NCBI GenBank assembly: GCA_023818995.1
Contig: JAMWDA010000015.1
Span: forward strand, 1-17,071
Reading direction: 5' to 3'
Length of the DNA stretch: 17,071 nucleotides
From: Candidatus Omnitrophota bacterium
Lineage (GTDB): Bacteria > Omnitrophota > Gorgyraeia > Duberdicusellales > 4484-171
Shown one piece after another: positions 1 through 6,879 of this stretch. Position numbers and translations under genes: made by a program. The notes beneath the pieces were generated by a model. It had not been told where the DNA came from. It saw nothing but the letters and a program-made list of their open reading frames with translations, and did not search any database. The stretch's first letter is position 1. Every line of letters begins with the position of its first letter.

Positions 1-272
1 AGTTTAACTGTTTTTAAAACTTTCTTTTGTGCTAGTTCAGGATAATTCAACATCTGCTCAGCTGTTAAGGGACATATTACTATTCTACCCTTAACCTCTT
101 CCCCACCAGGCAATTTAAAACCTGTGATTGGAGGACCTACAAGAGGATTTAAAATCTTAAGGGTATTTTTAACAAATAATTTTGGCAAAAATTTCACCCA
201 CACATATTTCTTTTCTACATCTTTTACTTGCGGAGGATGAATAAGAAAGGCAAAAATATTTTCTCTCCCCAT
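1..272 (-). CDS. Acyl-ACP reductase-like protein, N-terminal part (cut by left edge)
   Basis: Only the first 90 codons are inside the window; the gene continues past base 1. The start is the ATG at 272-270, preceded by the strongest Shine-Dalgarno sequence in the window (AGGAGGG, 4 bases upstream). The visible peptide begins MGRENIFAFLIHPPQVKDV and aligns by eye with the start of the next gene upstream (296-1297). Shared points are F-x-F/I-I/L-IHP near residue 10, an aromatic and basic stretch ending in LPK (IPK in the neighbour), and a segment of the form EE/EK-V/I-KG followed by QML. It is therefore a tandem paralogue of the acyl-ACP-reductase-like protein. The Rossmann fold and the position of the putative catalytic Cys lie outside the window, so activity cannot be judged. 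The gap to the neighbour is 23 bases, consistent with one operon. Function is inferred only through the paralogue. Confidence 0.75.
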   Translation of the reverse strand, partial: MGRENIFAFLIHPPQVKDVEKKYVWVKFLPKLFVKNTLKILNPLVGPPITGFKLPGGEEVKGRIVICPLTAEQMLNYPELAQKKVLKTVK

Positions 273-284
273 TTTTCCCTCCTA
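273..284 (-). promoter_or_regulatory. Strong ribosome binding site for the left-edge gene
   Basis: Read on the minus strand, AGGAGGG (bases 283-277) sits 4 bases before the ATG at 272. It is the closest match to the anti-Shine-Dalgarno consensus that I found. It fixes the start of the truncated left-edge gene and suggests independent initiation, unlike the ATGA-overlap neighbours just upstream. Confidence 0.7.
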
Positions 285-295
285 TAAATTTACTC

Positions 296-1297
296 TCATT
301 GATAAACCACTTCAAATCCATAACGTTCGGATAACCTACCTATCTCTTCTAACTTCTCTATATTTATATTATCTCCCAAAGAAAATTTTTCAAATCTTTT
401 TTCTAAACACAAAAGTAATGTTTCTGCCATACAAGCATAAATTGTATTTTTAGGTAATCCTATACCAAGACCTATATACTTTATATCAAAAGGTATCTTT
501 ATAAGTCCTCCTTCAATAAAGGTAACATCTTTACGAGAATTAATATCCCCTCTAACATTTTTAGGTAAAGAAACATCGCAAACGATTGCACCAGATTTAA
601 AATCATTAATATTTAAAATAGCTTGGGGAGAACTTGTAGTAACAATTACTATATCAGCATCTCTAATCGCTCTATTATTATCATCTTCTATAATTACCTC
701 AATAGGATTAAGTTTAAGTATACTCTCCTTTAACTTCTCTAATTTTTCTCTATGACGAGCGGTTAAAAATATCCTCGAGATATAGAAGGATAACTTTCTC
801 GCACAAAGTGACCCAATAGAACCTCCTCCTCCAATTATAGCTACTGTTGATCGATTCAAATTCTTACCCTTAACTTTAGCCATATCAAGGACTGCCTTTA
901 ATACAGCGTAGGCTGTATATGTGTTTCCCGAGGTAACAGGAACTCTACTTTTATTAGCGATAGTAATACCTTTATCTCCCACAATAGAAGTAAATCCTCC
1001 TAATCCTACGATTTTTGCTCCTAAAATTTCTGCAATTCTAACTGCTAAAATTATTTTATTCAAAACTAACTTTTCGTTTAATGATAACATCTGACGAGGA
1101 AGAAGGGAAACACCAATAAAGTATCCTTTTATTTTTTCATCAATAGTGGGCATAAGATGAGCTTCGCAAACTTTAAATGGCTTACTCCACTTTAAACTTC
1201 TTTCTAAGAACCATTTAGGTATAATCCTAAAAATCTTACGAGAATTAACTACATCATCTATATTTAAAGGATGGATAATAAAACCAAATGTATTCAT
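296..1297 (-). CDS. Long-chain acyl-[acyl-carrier-protein] reductase-like protein (AAR family)
   Basis: This 333-residue protein matches the architecture of cyanobacterial acyl-ACP reductase, a family of about 340 residues that reduces acyl-ACP to fatty aldehyde with NADPH. Visible similarities are the segment LGGFTSIVGDKG (residues 99-110), then TSGNTYTAY (122-130), both close to remembered cyanobacterial sequences. A Rossmann nucleotide-binding loop follows, GGGGSIGS (156-163). The C-terminal segment YACMAETLLL (287-296) has Cys289 where the acyl-thioester Cys lies in the cyanobacterial enzyme, and the protein ends with INIEKLEEIG (311-320). The ATG overlaps the stop of the upstream 116-residue protein gene by 4 bases (ATGA). 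A second paralogue follows directly. Family membership is read from motifs; substrate and product are inference. Other NAD(P)-dependent reductases of the shikimate dehydrogenase-like fold are the main alternative. Confidence 0.8.
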   Translation of the reverse strand: MNTFGFIIHPLNIDDVVNSRKIFRIIPKWFLERSLKWSKPFKVCEAHLMPTIDEKIKGYFIGVSLLPRQMLSLNEKLVLNKIILAVRIAEILGAKIVGLGGFTSIVGDKGITIANKSRVPVTSGNTYTAYAVLKAVLDMAKVKGKNLNRSTVAIIGGGGSIGSLCARKLSFYISRIFLTARHREKLEKLKESILKLNPIEVIIEDDNNRAIRDADIVIVTTSSPQAILNINDFKSGAIVCDVSLPKNVRGDINSRKDVTFIEGGLIKIPFDIKYIGLGIGLPKNTIYACMAETLLLCLEKRFEKFSLGDNINIEKLEEIGRLSERYGFEVVYQ

Positions 1298-1644
1298 AAT
1301 CTACCTAAAATACAATTATCTTTCTTAGAAATCGCATAAGCAAACTGTAAAAAATAATGGGAAAAATATTTTTCTGTAGAGTTAAATTCATTGTTAACCC
1401 AAAAAAAATCAATAAGCGCTTCTCTTAAACGAGCAAGTTCTTTCTTGCGAGAAAATGAAGATGTATTTTTTAAAGTTAAATCTATCAATTCCAATGCCCG
1501 AAAAAATGAGCTCTCAGCATAGTTAGGATTGTTTTCCCTCCTCCAATTAAATGCCTTCATAATCTCACTACCGATATTTGCTATCTGTTCTAAAAAACTT
1601 AATTTCTCCCAACGATTAGTTAAAGATAATTTAAATTCATTCAT
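1294..1644 (-). CDS. Uncharacterised small helical protein (116 aa)
   Basis: I cannot name this protein. It is 116 residues, without signal peptide or membrane segment, and looks mostly alpha-helical. Notable parts are LSFLEQIANIGSEI (15-28), RALELIDLT (49-57) and ELARLREALIDFF (69-81), followed by an aromatic-rich tail, YFSHYFLQFAYA (93-104). From memory it resembles an unnamed family of about 110-130 residues seen in candidate-phylum genomes, with motifs of the form ANIGSEV, ALELLDLT and REVL-x-DYF; I could not check this. It is joined by ATGA overlaps to the DUF5674 gene upstream and to the acyl-ACP-reductase-like gene downstream, so the three are probably translationally coupled. A regulator, adaptor or toxin-antitoxin-like partner are all possible, and none is supported by a motif. 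Confidence 0.7.
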   Translation of the reverse strand: MNEFKLSLTNRWEKLSFLEQIANIGSEIMKAFNWRRENNPNYAESSFFRALELIDLTLKNTSSFSRKKELARLREALIDFFWVNNEFNSTEKYFSHYFLQFAYAISKKDNCILGRL

Positions 1645-1982
1645 TGGATAATTTTTTCTTTAACAATCGTAATTATTTTTTTACGAACAACCTCATCTTC
1701 AACTCTATAGCTTCTGTTTCCTTGGGAGGGACGAATATTAATAAGAGAATCAAACTCGATAAATCCTTCTCCCTCTACGTAAGGGTAGATATTAATTCCC
1801 CATAAATCTTTCTGCTGAGAACCATCACTTAAAAGTAAAGCTTCTAAGTCGGAATGCAATTCCCCATCCATAGCAATCACTCTTCTCTCCACATCAACTA
1901 CCGCCTTTACTAAATCACCAAAACTTTTGTTAGCCATCTGTTTGACTTTCTCTAAAGGAATATTTTCTTTAACTATCTCCAT
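1641..1982 (-). CDS. DUF5674 family protein
   Basis: This 113-residue soluble protein matches what I remember of DUF5674, a family of unknown function. The conserved signature is in the C-terminal two-thirds: GELHSDLEALLLSDGS (40-55), DLWGINIYP (59-67) and FDSLINIRPSQGNRS (77-91), then VED (94-96). Charged, invariant-looking residues in these segments (Glu41, His43, Asp45, Arg84, Asn89, Arg90) could form a binding or active site, but no activity is known to me. The N-terminus holds an amphipathic helix (KVKQMANKSFGDLVKAVVD, 12-30). The stop overlaps the start of the 116-residue protein gene (ATGA), and 31 bases separate its start from queC. Its Shine-Dalgarno is weak (AAG-like), so translation may depend on read-through from queC. 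Confidence 0.8.
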   Translation of the reverse strand: MEIVKENIPLEKVKQMANKSFGDLVKAVVDVERRVIAMDGELHSDLEALLLSDGSQQKDLWGINIYPYVEGEGFIEFDSLINIRPSQGNRSYRVEDEVVRKKIITIVKEKIIQ

Positions 1983-2013
1983 AATATTATTTCTTGCTTA
2001 GAGTTTTTGTTCT

Positions 2014-2694
2014 TTATAATAAAGGGTCTACTAACCCCAACTCCTCAAAAGCTCTAATCCTGAAACGACAACTATCACATTTTTTGCAAGGTCTTTTACC
2101 TCCCAAATAACATGACCAGGTATATTCAAAAGGAACATCTAACTTTTTACCTAATGCTACTATTTCTTTCTTACTCTTGTTTATCAAAGGGTAAAGTATT
2201 TTTATTTTCTTGCTAATACCTAAATTTATCGCTTTCTCCATACCTTCTAAAAATTCTTTTCGGCAATCAGGATAACCGGAATAATCTTCTGTATGTGCAC
2301 CAATAAATATATATCTTGCATTTATACTTTCCGCAAGAGAAGCAGCATAACTTAAAAATATTATGTTTCTTCCCGAAACATAGGTAGAGGGTAATTCTTT
2401 ACTATTCGTATATCTATTTAAGGGAACACTGATATTTTTCTTAGTAAGAGACGACTCTACCCAGGGAATAGATAATCTTATTAACCTATAATCTATTCCA
2501 TTAAGCTCAGCTATTTTTATAGCACAGTTAATCTCTTTTTTATGGCGCTGACCATAATAAAAGATTAAAGCGCTCAATTTATAACCTTGGTCTTTAGCCA
2601 AATAAAGAGTAGTTACCGAATCTAAGCCCCCGGAAAGTAAAATCACTCCTTTTTTATCTTGCGATAAGTTGCGCATGAGTTGTCTTGCTCCCAT
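2014..2694 (-). CDS. queC: 7-cyano-7-deazaguanine synthase QueC
   Basis: QueC converts 7-carboxy-7-deazaguanine to preQ0 using ATP and ammonia, on the route to queuosine in tRNA. The 226-residue protein shows the N-type ATP pyrophosphatase loop SGGLDS (21-26), YGQRH (47-51), PSTYVSGRN (102-110), DYSGYPDCR (137-145), and the zinc cysteines Cys195, Cys203, Cys206 and Cys209. Length and motifs are normal. The ATG at 2694 was chosen because AAAGGAAG lies 7 bases before it. This makes the gene overlap queD by 52 bases. Alternatives are an ATG at 2676 and a GTG at 2646 that would give a 4-base GTGA overlap with the queD stop but has its GGAG directly against the start. The pairing with queD supports the assignment; queE is not in the window. 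Confidence 0.95.
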   Translation of the reverse strand: MGARQLMRNLSQDKKGVILLSGGLDSVTTLYLAKDQGYKLSALIFYYGQRHKKEINCAIKIAELNGIDYRLIRLSIPWVESSLTKKNISVPLNRYTNSKELPSTYVSGRNIIFLSYAASLAESINARYIFIGAHTEDYSGYPDCRKEFLEGMEKAINLGISKKIKILYPLINKSKKEIVALGKKLDVPFEYTWSCYLGGKRPCKKCDSCRFRIRAFEELGLVDPLL

Positions 2695-3038
2695 ACAGAA
2701 ACTTCCTTTAATCTAATTAAATGCCGTTTAACTTTAAACTTTAACAGTTTTTTTTCAATCTCTTCAAATATAACTTTAGCAATATATTCCGAGGTGGTAT
2801 TTTTATATTTAAAAAATTTAATCTCATTTAAAAACTTGTGGTCTAATTTAGAAACTACCTCATTCAATATTTTCTTTAAATCAGCAAAATCCATAACCAT
2901 TCCTAATCTATCTAACTTGGAAGAACAGACAACTACCTCCACCTTCCAATTATGACCATGTAAATTTTCACATTTACCTTTATAGTTATTTAAGTAATGC
3001 GCTGCCGAGAAATTAGTGTTTACTCTAATTTCAAACAT
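2643..3038 (-). CDS. queD: 6-carboxy-5,6,7,8-tetrahydropterin synthase QueD
   Basis: QueD converts 7,8-dihydroneopterin triphosphate to 6-carboxytetrahydropterin, the step before QueE and QueC in 7-deazaguanine synthesis. The 131-residue protein has the zinc-binding histidines His14, His27 and His29 (the last two in LHGHNW, 26-31), the nucleophile Cys23 in GKCEN, the Asp66-His67 pair in LDHKFLN, TTSE (81-84) close to the usual PTxE, and Glu117 in VWE. All residues expected for QueD rather than an unrelated pterin synthase are present, including Cys23. The ATG overlaps the murI stop by 8 bases (ATGTTTGA), and its 3' end overlaps queC by 52 bases. The protein is cytoplasmic. The very tight packing with murI suggests co-transcription rather than a preQ1-regulated queuosine operon; I saw no room for a riboswitch. 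Confidence 0.95.
   Translation of the reverse strand: MFEIRVNTNFSAAHYLNNYKGKCENLHGHNWKVEVVVCSSKLDRLGMVMDFADLKKILNEVVSKLDHKFLNEIKFFKYKNTTSEYIAKVIFEEIEKKLLKFKVKRHLIRLKEVSVWEQDNSCATYRKIKKE
2702..2709 (-). promoter_or_regulatory. Ribosome binding site inside queD that sets the queC start
   Basis: On the minus strand, AAAGGAAG lies within the queD coding region, 7 bases before the ATG at 2694. It supports that start for queC over the internal ATG at 2676 or the GTG at 2646, and so supports the 52-base queC/queD overlap. Confidence 0.5.
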
Positions 3039-3831
3039 TTATTTTTTGAGGATTGAATATTGATCTCTTAAGAAATATTTTAGCTAACTTCTTAAATCCT
3101 GTAGGGTCATCAGTTACATAGAAATCCTTTTTAGGAACAAAGCTATTTCTATTGAGCAAATTCCTTTCTGCCAATAAATTGTAAACGTATCTAGCTACTT
3201 CCTTTGCTGAATCCACAAGGTACACTCCCTTTAGATATTGAGCAATAGCTTTTTTAAGGAGAGGATAATGTGTGCATCCTAAAATCAAAGTATCTATCTT
3301 ACCCTTAAATTCTTTTAGGTACATATCCACTACCATCTCTACTATTCTACCTGTAGTAATTCCTTCCTCTACCAAAGGAACAAATAAAGGGCAAGCTTTG
3401 GGGTAGACGTGTATCTTATTATCTTTTTTAAGCAGCTCTTTTTGATAGCTACCACTTAAAATTGTAGACTTAGTTCCAATAATTCCTATACGGCGATACT
3501 TAGATAGCGTAACTGCTTTATTTACCCCTGCCTCAATCACACCTATTATAGGTATACTAAATATTCTTCTTAAGTAATCCAAGGCTAAACTTGAAGAAGT
3601 ATTACAAGCGATAACTACAATTTTAACCTTTTTCTTTAATAAAAATAATATATTCTCTGTGCTAAACCTAATAATTGTTTCCTTAGATTTACTACCATAA
3701 GGGACCCTTGCTGTATCGCCTAAGTAAACGATATTTTCCTTGGGCATAAATTTTTCTATCTCTTTTAACACCGTTAACCCTCCCAATCCTGAATCAAATA
3801 TTCCAATAGGGTATCTTTCTGTATTGTTCAT
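3031..3831 (-). CDS. murI: Glutamate racemase
   Basis: MurI interconverts L- and D-glutamate, supplying D-Glu for the peptidoglycan stem peptide. The 266-residue protein is of normal length and has the N-terminal signature IGIFDSGLGGLTV (9-21), LGDTARVPYG (37-46), the first catalytic cysteine Cys76 in ACNTSS (75-80), and the second, Cys186, in GCTHYPLL (185-192) with His188. The start overlaps the upstream amidase stop by 4 bases (ATGA), and the stop overlaps queD by 8 bases. It is cytoplasmic. The adjacent amidase makes a small peptidoglycan pair within the larger envelope cluster. No unusual residues were seen. Confidence 0.96.
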   Translation of the reverse strand: MNNTERYPIGIFDSGLGGLTVLKEIEKFMPKENIVYLGDTARVPYGSKSKETIIRFSTENILFLLKKKVKIVVIACNTSSSLALDYLRRIFSIPIIGVIEAGVNKAVTLSKYRRIGIIGTKSTILSGSYQKELLKKDNKIHVYPKACPLFVPLVEEGITTGRIVEMVVDMYLKEFKGKIDTLILGCTHYPLLKKAIAQYLKGVYLVDSAKEVARYVYNLLAERNLLNRNSFVPKKDFYVTDDPTGFKKLAKIFLKRSIFNPQKINV

Positions 3832-4853
3832 CGCTCACCGTACAATCTTACATACCGTCTATTCAAAGTATCTACTCCAATAGCGACGGCTTGAGCAATT
3901 TGTTCAAGGTAGTAAGAACGTTTAAGTAATTTCTCCTCGTAAGGATTGGTAAGATAACCTATCTCCACTAAAACGGTAGGGATATAGGCGTATTTCAAAA
4001 CATAAAAAGGCGCTCCCATTGGCCCTTTCACTTTAAAACCCATCTCCTCCATAGTAGAGACTATACTATTGGCTAAATCTAAAGATTGTTTACTATTATC
4101 TCCACAGATAAATTTCTGGTAAAATTTACTCCTATACTCTAACGAATCTAAATCTTCTAACACCTCATCGGTTAAACCCAAAGATCTTAAATTATTACCT
4201 ACGTACTTTTCGGATAAATAGTATACCTCTACTCCACTAACTTCTTTTGCCCGATTAGCATTAGCATGGATACTAACAAATAAATCTGCTTTATACCTTT
4301 TACCCAATTCTACTCTCTCTTTCAAAGTTAGAAATATATCACTATGGCGTGTTAAATAAACCTTAAATCCTTTCTCTTCTAACTCCTTTTTTAAAAGCTT
4401 TGCTATTTTTAAATTTAAATCTTTTTCTTTAACTCCTGTCTTAGATATTGCTCCTGGATCTTTTCCGCCATGACCTGGGTCAATTACAATAGTATTGATA
4501 AAAAAGTAAGGTTTGCCTAACTCTCGCTTGTACCTCTCTCCTACTATATCTTCTATATCCTTAGGTATAAAAATCTTACCTTGAGAATAAAAAGGTGGCT
4601 GAGAGAGGGAAAATATTCGGCCATTAAAGTACATAAAAGATGTTTCTAAAAGCAACTTAATATCCTTAGAGGATGATTTTATATATAAAATATCATCTAT
4701 GGTATCAAAATTATACTTTAACCTATACTTTTTGCAAAACTCCGTCAATTCTATAAATTTCCCTTTTACCTCAGGAAGGCATGGTTTACGCGGCACAGTA
4801 ACACATCCACAATATAATATCAGTAATAAACAAAATAAAAAAATTTTTCTCAT
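3828..4853 (-). CDS. N-acetylmuramoyl-L-alanine amidase, probable lipoprotein (Amidase_3)
   Basis: This enzyme should cleave the amide bond between MurNAc and the stem peptide in the periplasm. Residues 1-17 form a signal peptide (MRKIF, then a hydrophobic stretch ending YCGC); Cys17 could be lipidated, although Tyr at -3 makes the lipobox poor. Residues 30-110 look like a small accessory domain. The Amidase_3 catalytic domain spans about 120-333 with zinc ligands His128 (DPGHGG), Glu143 and His196 (SIHAN), and catalytic Glu297 (VEIGY). The insertion around residues 212-260 is typical of the family. The ATG at 4853 follows a 45-base spacer, the largest gap in the window, with only a weak ribosome site. 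The stop overlaps murI by 4 bases. A role in cell separation or peptidoglycan recycling is inferred. Confidence 0.92.
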   Translation of the reverse strand: MRKIFLFCLLLILYCGCVTVPRKPCLPEVKGKFIELTEFCKKYRLKYNFDTIDDILYIKSSSKDIKLLLETSFMYFNGRIFSLSQPPFYSQGKIFIPKDIEDIVGERYKRELGKPYFFINTIVIDPGHGGKDPGAISKTGVKEKDLNLKIAKLLKKELEEKGFKVYLTRHSDIFLTLKERVELGKRYKADLFVSIHANANRAKEVSGVEVYYLSEKYVGNNLRSLGLTDEVLEDLDSLEYRSKFYQKFICGDNSKQSLDLANSIVSTMEEMGFKVKGPMGAPFYVLKYAYIPTVLVEIGYLTNPYEEKLLKRSYYLEQIAQAVAIGVDTLNRRYVRLYGER

Positions 4854-4898
4854 AATTTCTTATTTAAAAGTCTATCATATTTAAAATTTTTTGCCAAC
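4854..4898 (-). other. Largest intergenic gap (45 bases), no recognisable signal
   Basis: This spacer between the last GT9 gene and the amidase gene is very AT-rich. On the minus strand it contains TTGGCA and TATGAT, but only 12 bases apart, which is too short for a normal sigma-70 promoter. There is an AAAATTTT palindrome but no GC-rich stem followed by a T run, so no rho-independent terminator can be called. It is the most likely place in the window for a transcription boundary simply because it is the widest gap. Confidence 0.4.
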
Positions 4899-5954
4899 CT
4901 ATTTTAGTCTAATCAACCTCTTAACAGAAAAAAATACTTCTTCAGGGGTTATTGCCCTTAAACATAAAAATCCCTTTTTACAATTATGAGCGTAACATAT
5001 TTGACATCCCACATCTTTATGGATATATAAACTTTTATTTCCTGTTGGTTGCCAACGAATGGGAGATAAACCTTTATCTTTTCTCCCAAATATAGATATT
5101 ACTGGTCTATCCAAAGCAGAAGCAATATGCACAGGTCCGCTATCGTTAGAAATAAAAATCTCAGCAAGGTTAAGTAAAGAACCCAATTGAGAAACTGTAA
5201 GTTTTCCACATAAATCTACTATATCTTTATAAGTATCTAATATTTCCTTAGCAAAAATTTTTTCCTTATGAGAAGTAACAATTACTATTTTCCATTTAGA
5301 ACCTAATTCTTTTTTAATCAATGCTATAAGTTTAATAAAATTTCCCTCTGGCCACCTCTTGGAAGGACAAGAAGCAGAAGGGTGTATAACAAGCAATTTA
5401 TCGTTATCGGTTATTCCTTTTTCTTTTAATAACTCTCTTACCAATAGATCGTTCTCTTTCTTTAAAGGAAAATACGTAGCGGTATCCTTTATAGGGACTC
5501 CTATGTATCTAAGGAGATCCAAATTGTACTCTACTTCATGTTTTTCTCCTTCTTGCTTTCTATGTAGGAAACGATAGTTAAGAAAAAATCCTCCCTTCCT
5601 ATCCCAACCTATGCGATAAGGTATACCACTTAAAAAAATTAAAAGATGAATACGAAGAGTAGGATGTAAGACAATTGCCCAATTAAATTTTTTTTTGCGT
5701 AGCTCCCTAATAAACTTTAAAGAAGACAAAAAACTTTTATGTTTACCCTTCTTATCGTAAACGATAACTTCATTTACCCAGGGATTACCGCGAACAATTT
5801 CTTCCGTAATCGGTTGACACATAAAAGCTATAAAAGCATAGGGGTAGGATAATCTTAAATTCTTTATAACCGGTGTAGAAAGCACAACATCACCTATTCT
5901 ATCTGTGCGAACAATTAAAATTCTCTTAGGCTCAGGAAGTTTTACAGTAAACAT
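4899..5954 (-). CDS. Glycosyltransferase family 9 (heptosyltransferase-type)
   Basis: GT9 enzymes transfer heptose or related sugars from nucleotide donors to the growing lipopolysaccharide core at the cytoplasmic face of the inner membrane. The 351-residue protein has the N-terminal motif RTDRIGDVVLSTP (16-28), the core motif HPSASCPSKRWP (191-202) and the donor-binding motif NDSGPVHIAS (270-279) followed by ISIFG (286-290). It ends with a cysteine cluster, Cys317, Cys320, Cys325 and Cys331, of the kind seen in a broad GT9 subgroup. No good ribosome site precedes the ATG at 5954, and the gene overlaps the upstream GT9 gene by 23 bases, so translational coupling is likely. It keeps the canonical KRWP and DSGPxH motifs. 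The exact sugar cannot be told. Confidence 0.9.
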   Translation of the reverse strand: MFTVKLPEPKRILIVRTDRIGDVVLSTPVIKNLRLSYPYAFIAFMCQPITEEIVRGNPWVNEVIVYDKKGKHKSFLSSLKFIRELRKKKFNWAIVLHPTLRIHLLIFLSGIPYRIGWDRKGGFFLNYRFLHRKQEGEKHEVEYNLDLLRYIGVPIKDTATYFPLKKENDLLVRELLKEKGITDNDKLLVIHPSASCPSKRWPEGNFIKLIALIKKELGSKWKIVIVTSHKEKIFAKEILDTYKDIVDLCGKLTVSQLGSLLNLAEIFISNDSGPVHIASALDRPVISIFGRKDKGLSPIRWQPTGNKSLYIHKDVGCQICYAHNCKKGFLCLRAITPEEVFFSVKRLIRLK

Positions 5955-6879
5955 TTAAAATTTTTTTTATAGTTTCAATTACCTCTTGAGGAGGTATTTT
6001 CATACATTCATAATTAGAATTACATTTAGACTTCTCGCAAGGAGCACATCTAACATCTTTTCTTCGGAGGATGAAAGAACTATCCGAGGTAGGAGCTGTC
6101 CTACGATAATCTGTGGGACCGAACAAAGCTACTACAGGGATATTAAGATAGCTACCTATGTGGATTATAGTGGTATCTACTCCTAAAATCAATTTAGCAT
6201 AATTTTTAACCAGGTAAAACACATCTATAATATCTGTTTTACCTACCAGATCAGTAATGTTATCTAAAGATAAAATATCCCTGTAGAATCCCCTATCTTT
6301 TTCCTCTCCTAAAAAAACTAAGTGGTAGTTTGCTTTTAGCTCTTGCGCCACTATTTTTAAATATTCGTAGGGATAGTTTTTAATAGATGAACGCGATACA
6401 CAAGAAACAAATATGGAAGGGGGAAGTTTAAAATTATCCCATCTATATTTTTTTTCAGAGGATATGTTAAAATCGCTCTTTACCAACTCTTTTCTCTTCT
6501 CAGAGGTAAGATTTTTGACCAAAGCTATATACTTATCTTTTAAATTAATATTCCTGGACGATAATCTAACTATAGGTGTTCTTAATCGTGCACAAATAAT
6601 TATAGGCAAAAGAGAATTTTTTAAATCTACAACCATATCGTATTTACCTCTTAAAGATAAAGAAAAAATCATCTTTTTCTTAATTGGCCAATGTTTGTCA
6701 AAAATAATCGCCTCATCTATAAAATTATTCTTACTAAGGAATTCATGCGTGCGGAAAGAAGAAATAGCTGTTATCTTGGCATGAGGATATTCTGCTTTTA
6801 ATCTATCCAAGACAGGCAAAGCTAAAATTGTATCGCCAATATTAGTAGGAAAATTAATAAGGATATTTTTAACCCTCAT
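5932..6879 (-). CDS. Divergent glycosyltransferase family 9 protein
   Basis: This 315-residue GT9 protein is shorter than its neighbours. It has the N-terminal NIGDTILALPVL (13-24), a donor-site region GVDTTIIHIGSYLN (233-246) and ALFGPTD (251-257), and the C-terminal cysteines Cys278, Cys281, Cys286 and Cys292. Two hallmark motifs are altered: the usual KRWP is KNYP here (167-170), and DSGPxH is DTTIIH (235-240). This suggests a different donor or acceptor from the flanking GT9 enzymes rather than loss of function, because the overall fold and the His are kept. It overlaps the GT9 gene upstream by 11 bases and the one downstream by 23 bases. A core or O-chain saccharide role is inferred from the cluster. 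Confidence 0.88.
   Translation of the reverse strand: MRVKNILINFPTNIGDTILALPVLDRLKAEYPHAKITAISSFRTHEFLSKNNFIDEAIIFDKHWPIKKKMIFSLSLRGKYDMVVDLKNSLLPIIICARLRTPIVRLSSRNINLKDKYIALVKNLTSEKRKELVKSDFNISSEKKYRWDNFKLPPSIFVSCVSRSSIKNYPYEYLKIVAQELKANYHLVFLGEEKDRGFYRDILSLDNITDLVGKTDIIDVFYLVKNYAKLILGVDTTIIHIGSYLNIPVVALFGPTDYRRTAPTSDSSFILRRKDVRCAPCEKSKCNSNYECMKIPPQEVIETIKKILNVYCKTS

Noticed and set aside
1983..2013. Possible queuosine-type (preQ1) riboswitch or promoter near queC
   Set aside because: The 31-base gap lies downstream of queC, is too short for the aptamer and shows no clear stem.
4860..4895. Possible terminator after the GT9 gene
   Set aside because: Only an AT palindrome (AAAATTTT) is present, with no stable GC stem plus T tract on the minus strand.
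4854..4898. Possible sigma-70 promoter (TTGGCA and TATGAT) before the amidase gene
   Set aside because: The two boxes are only 12 bases apart, and in such AT-rich DNA TATGAT-like sequences are expected by chance.
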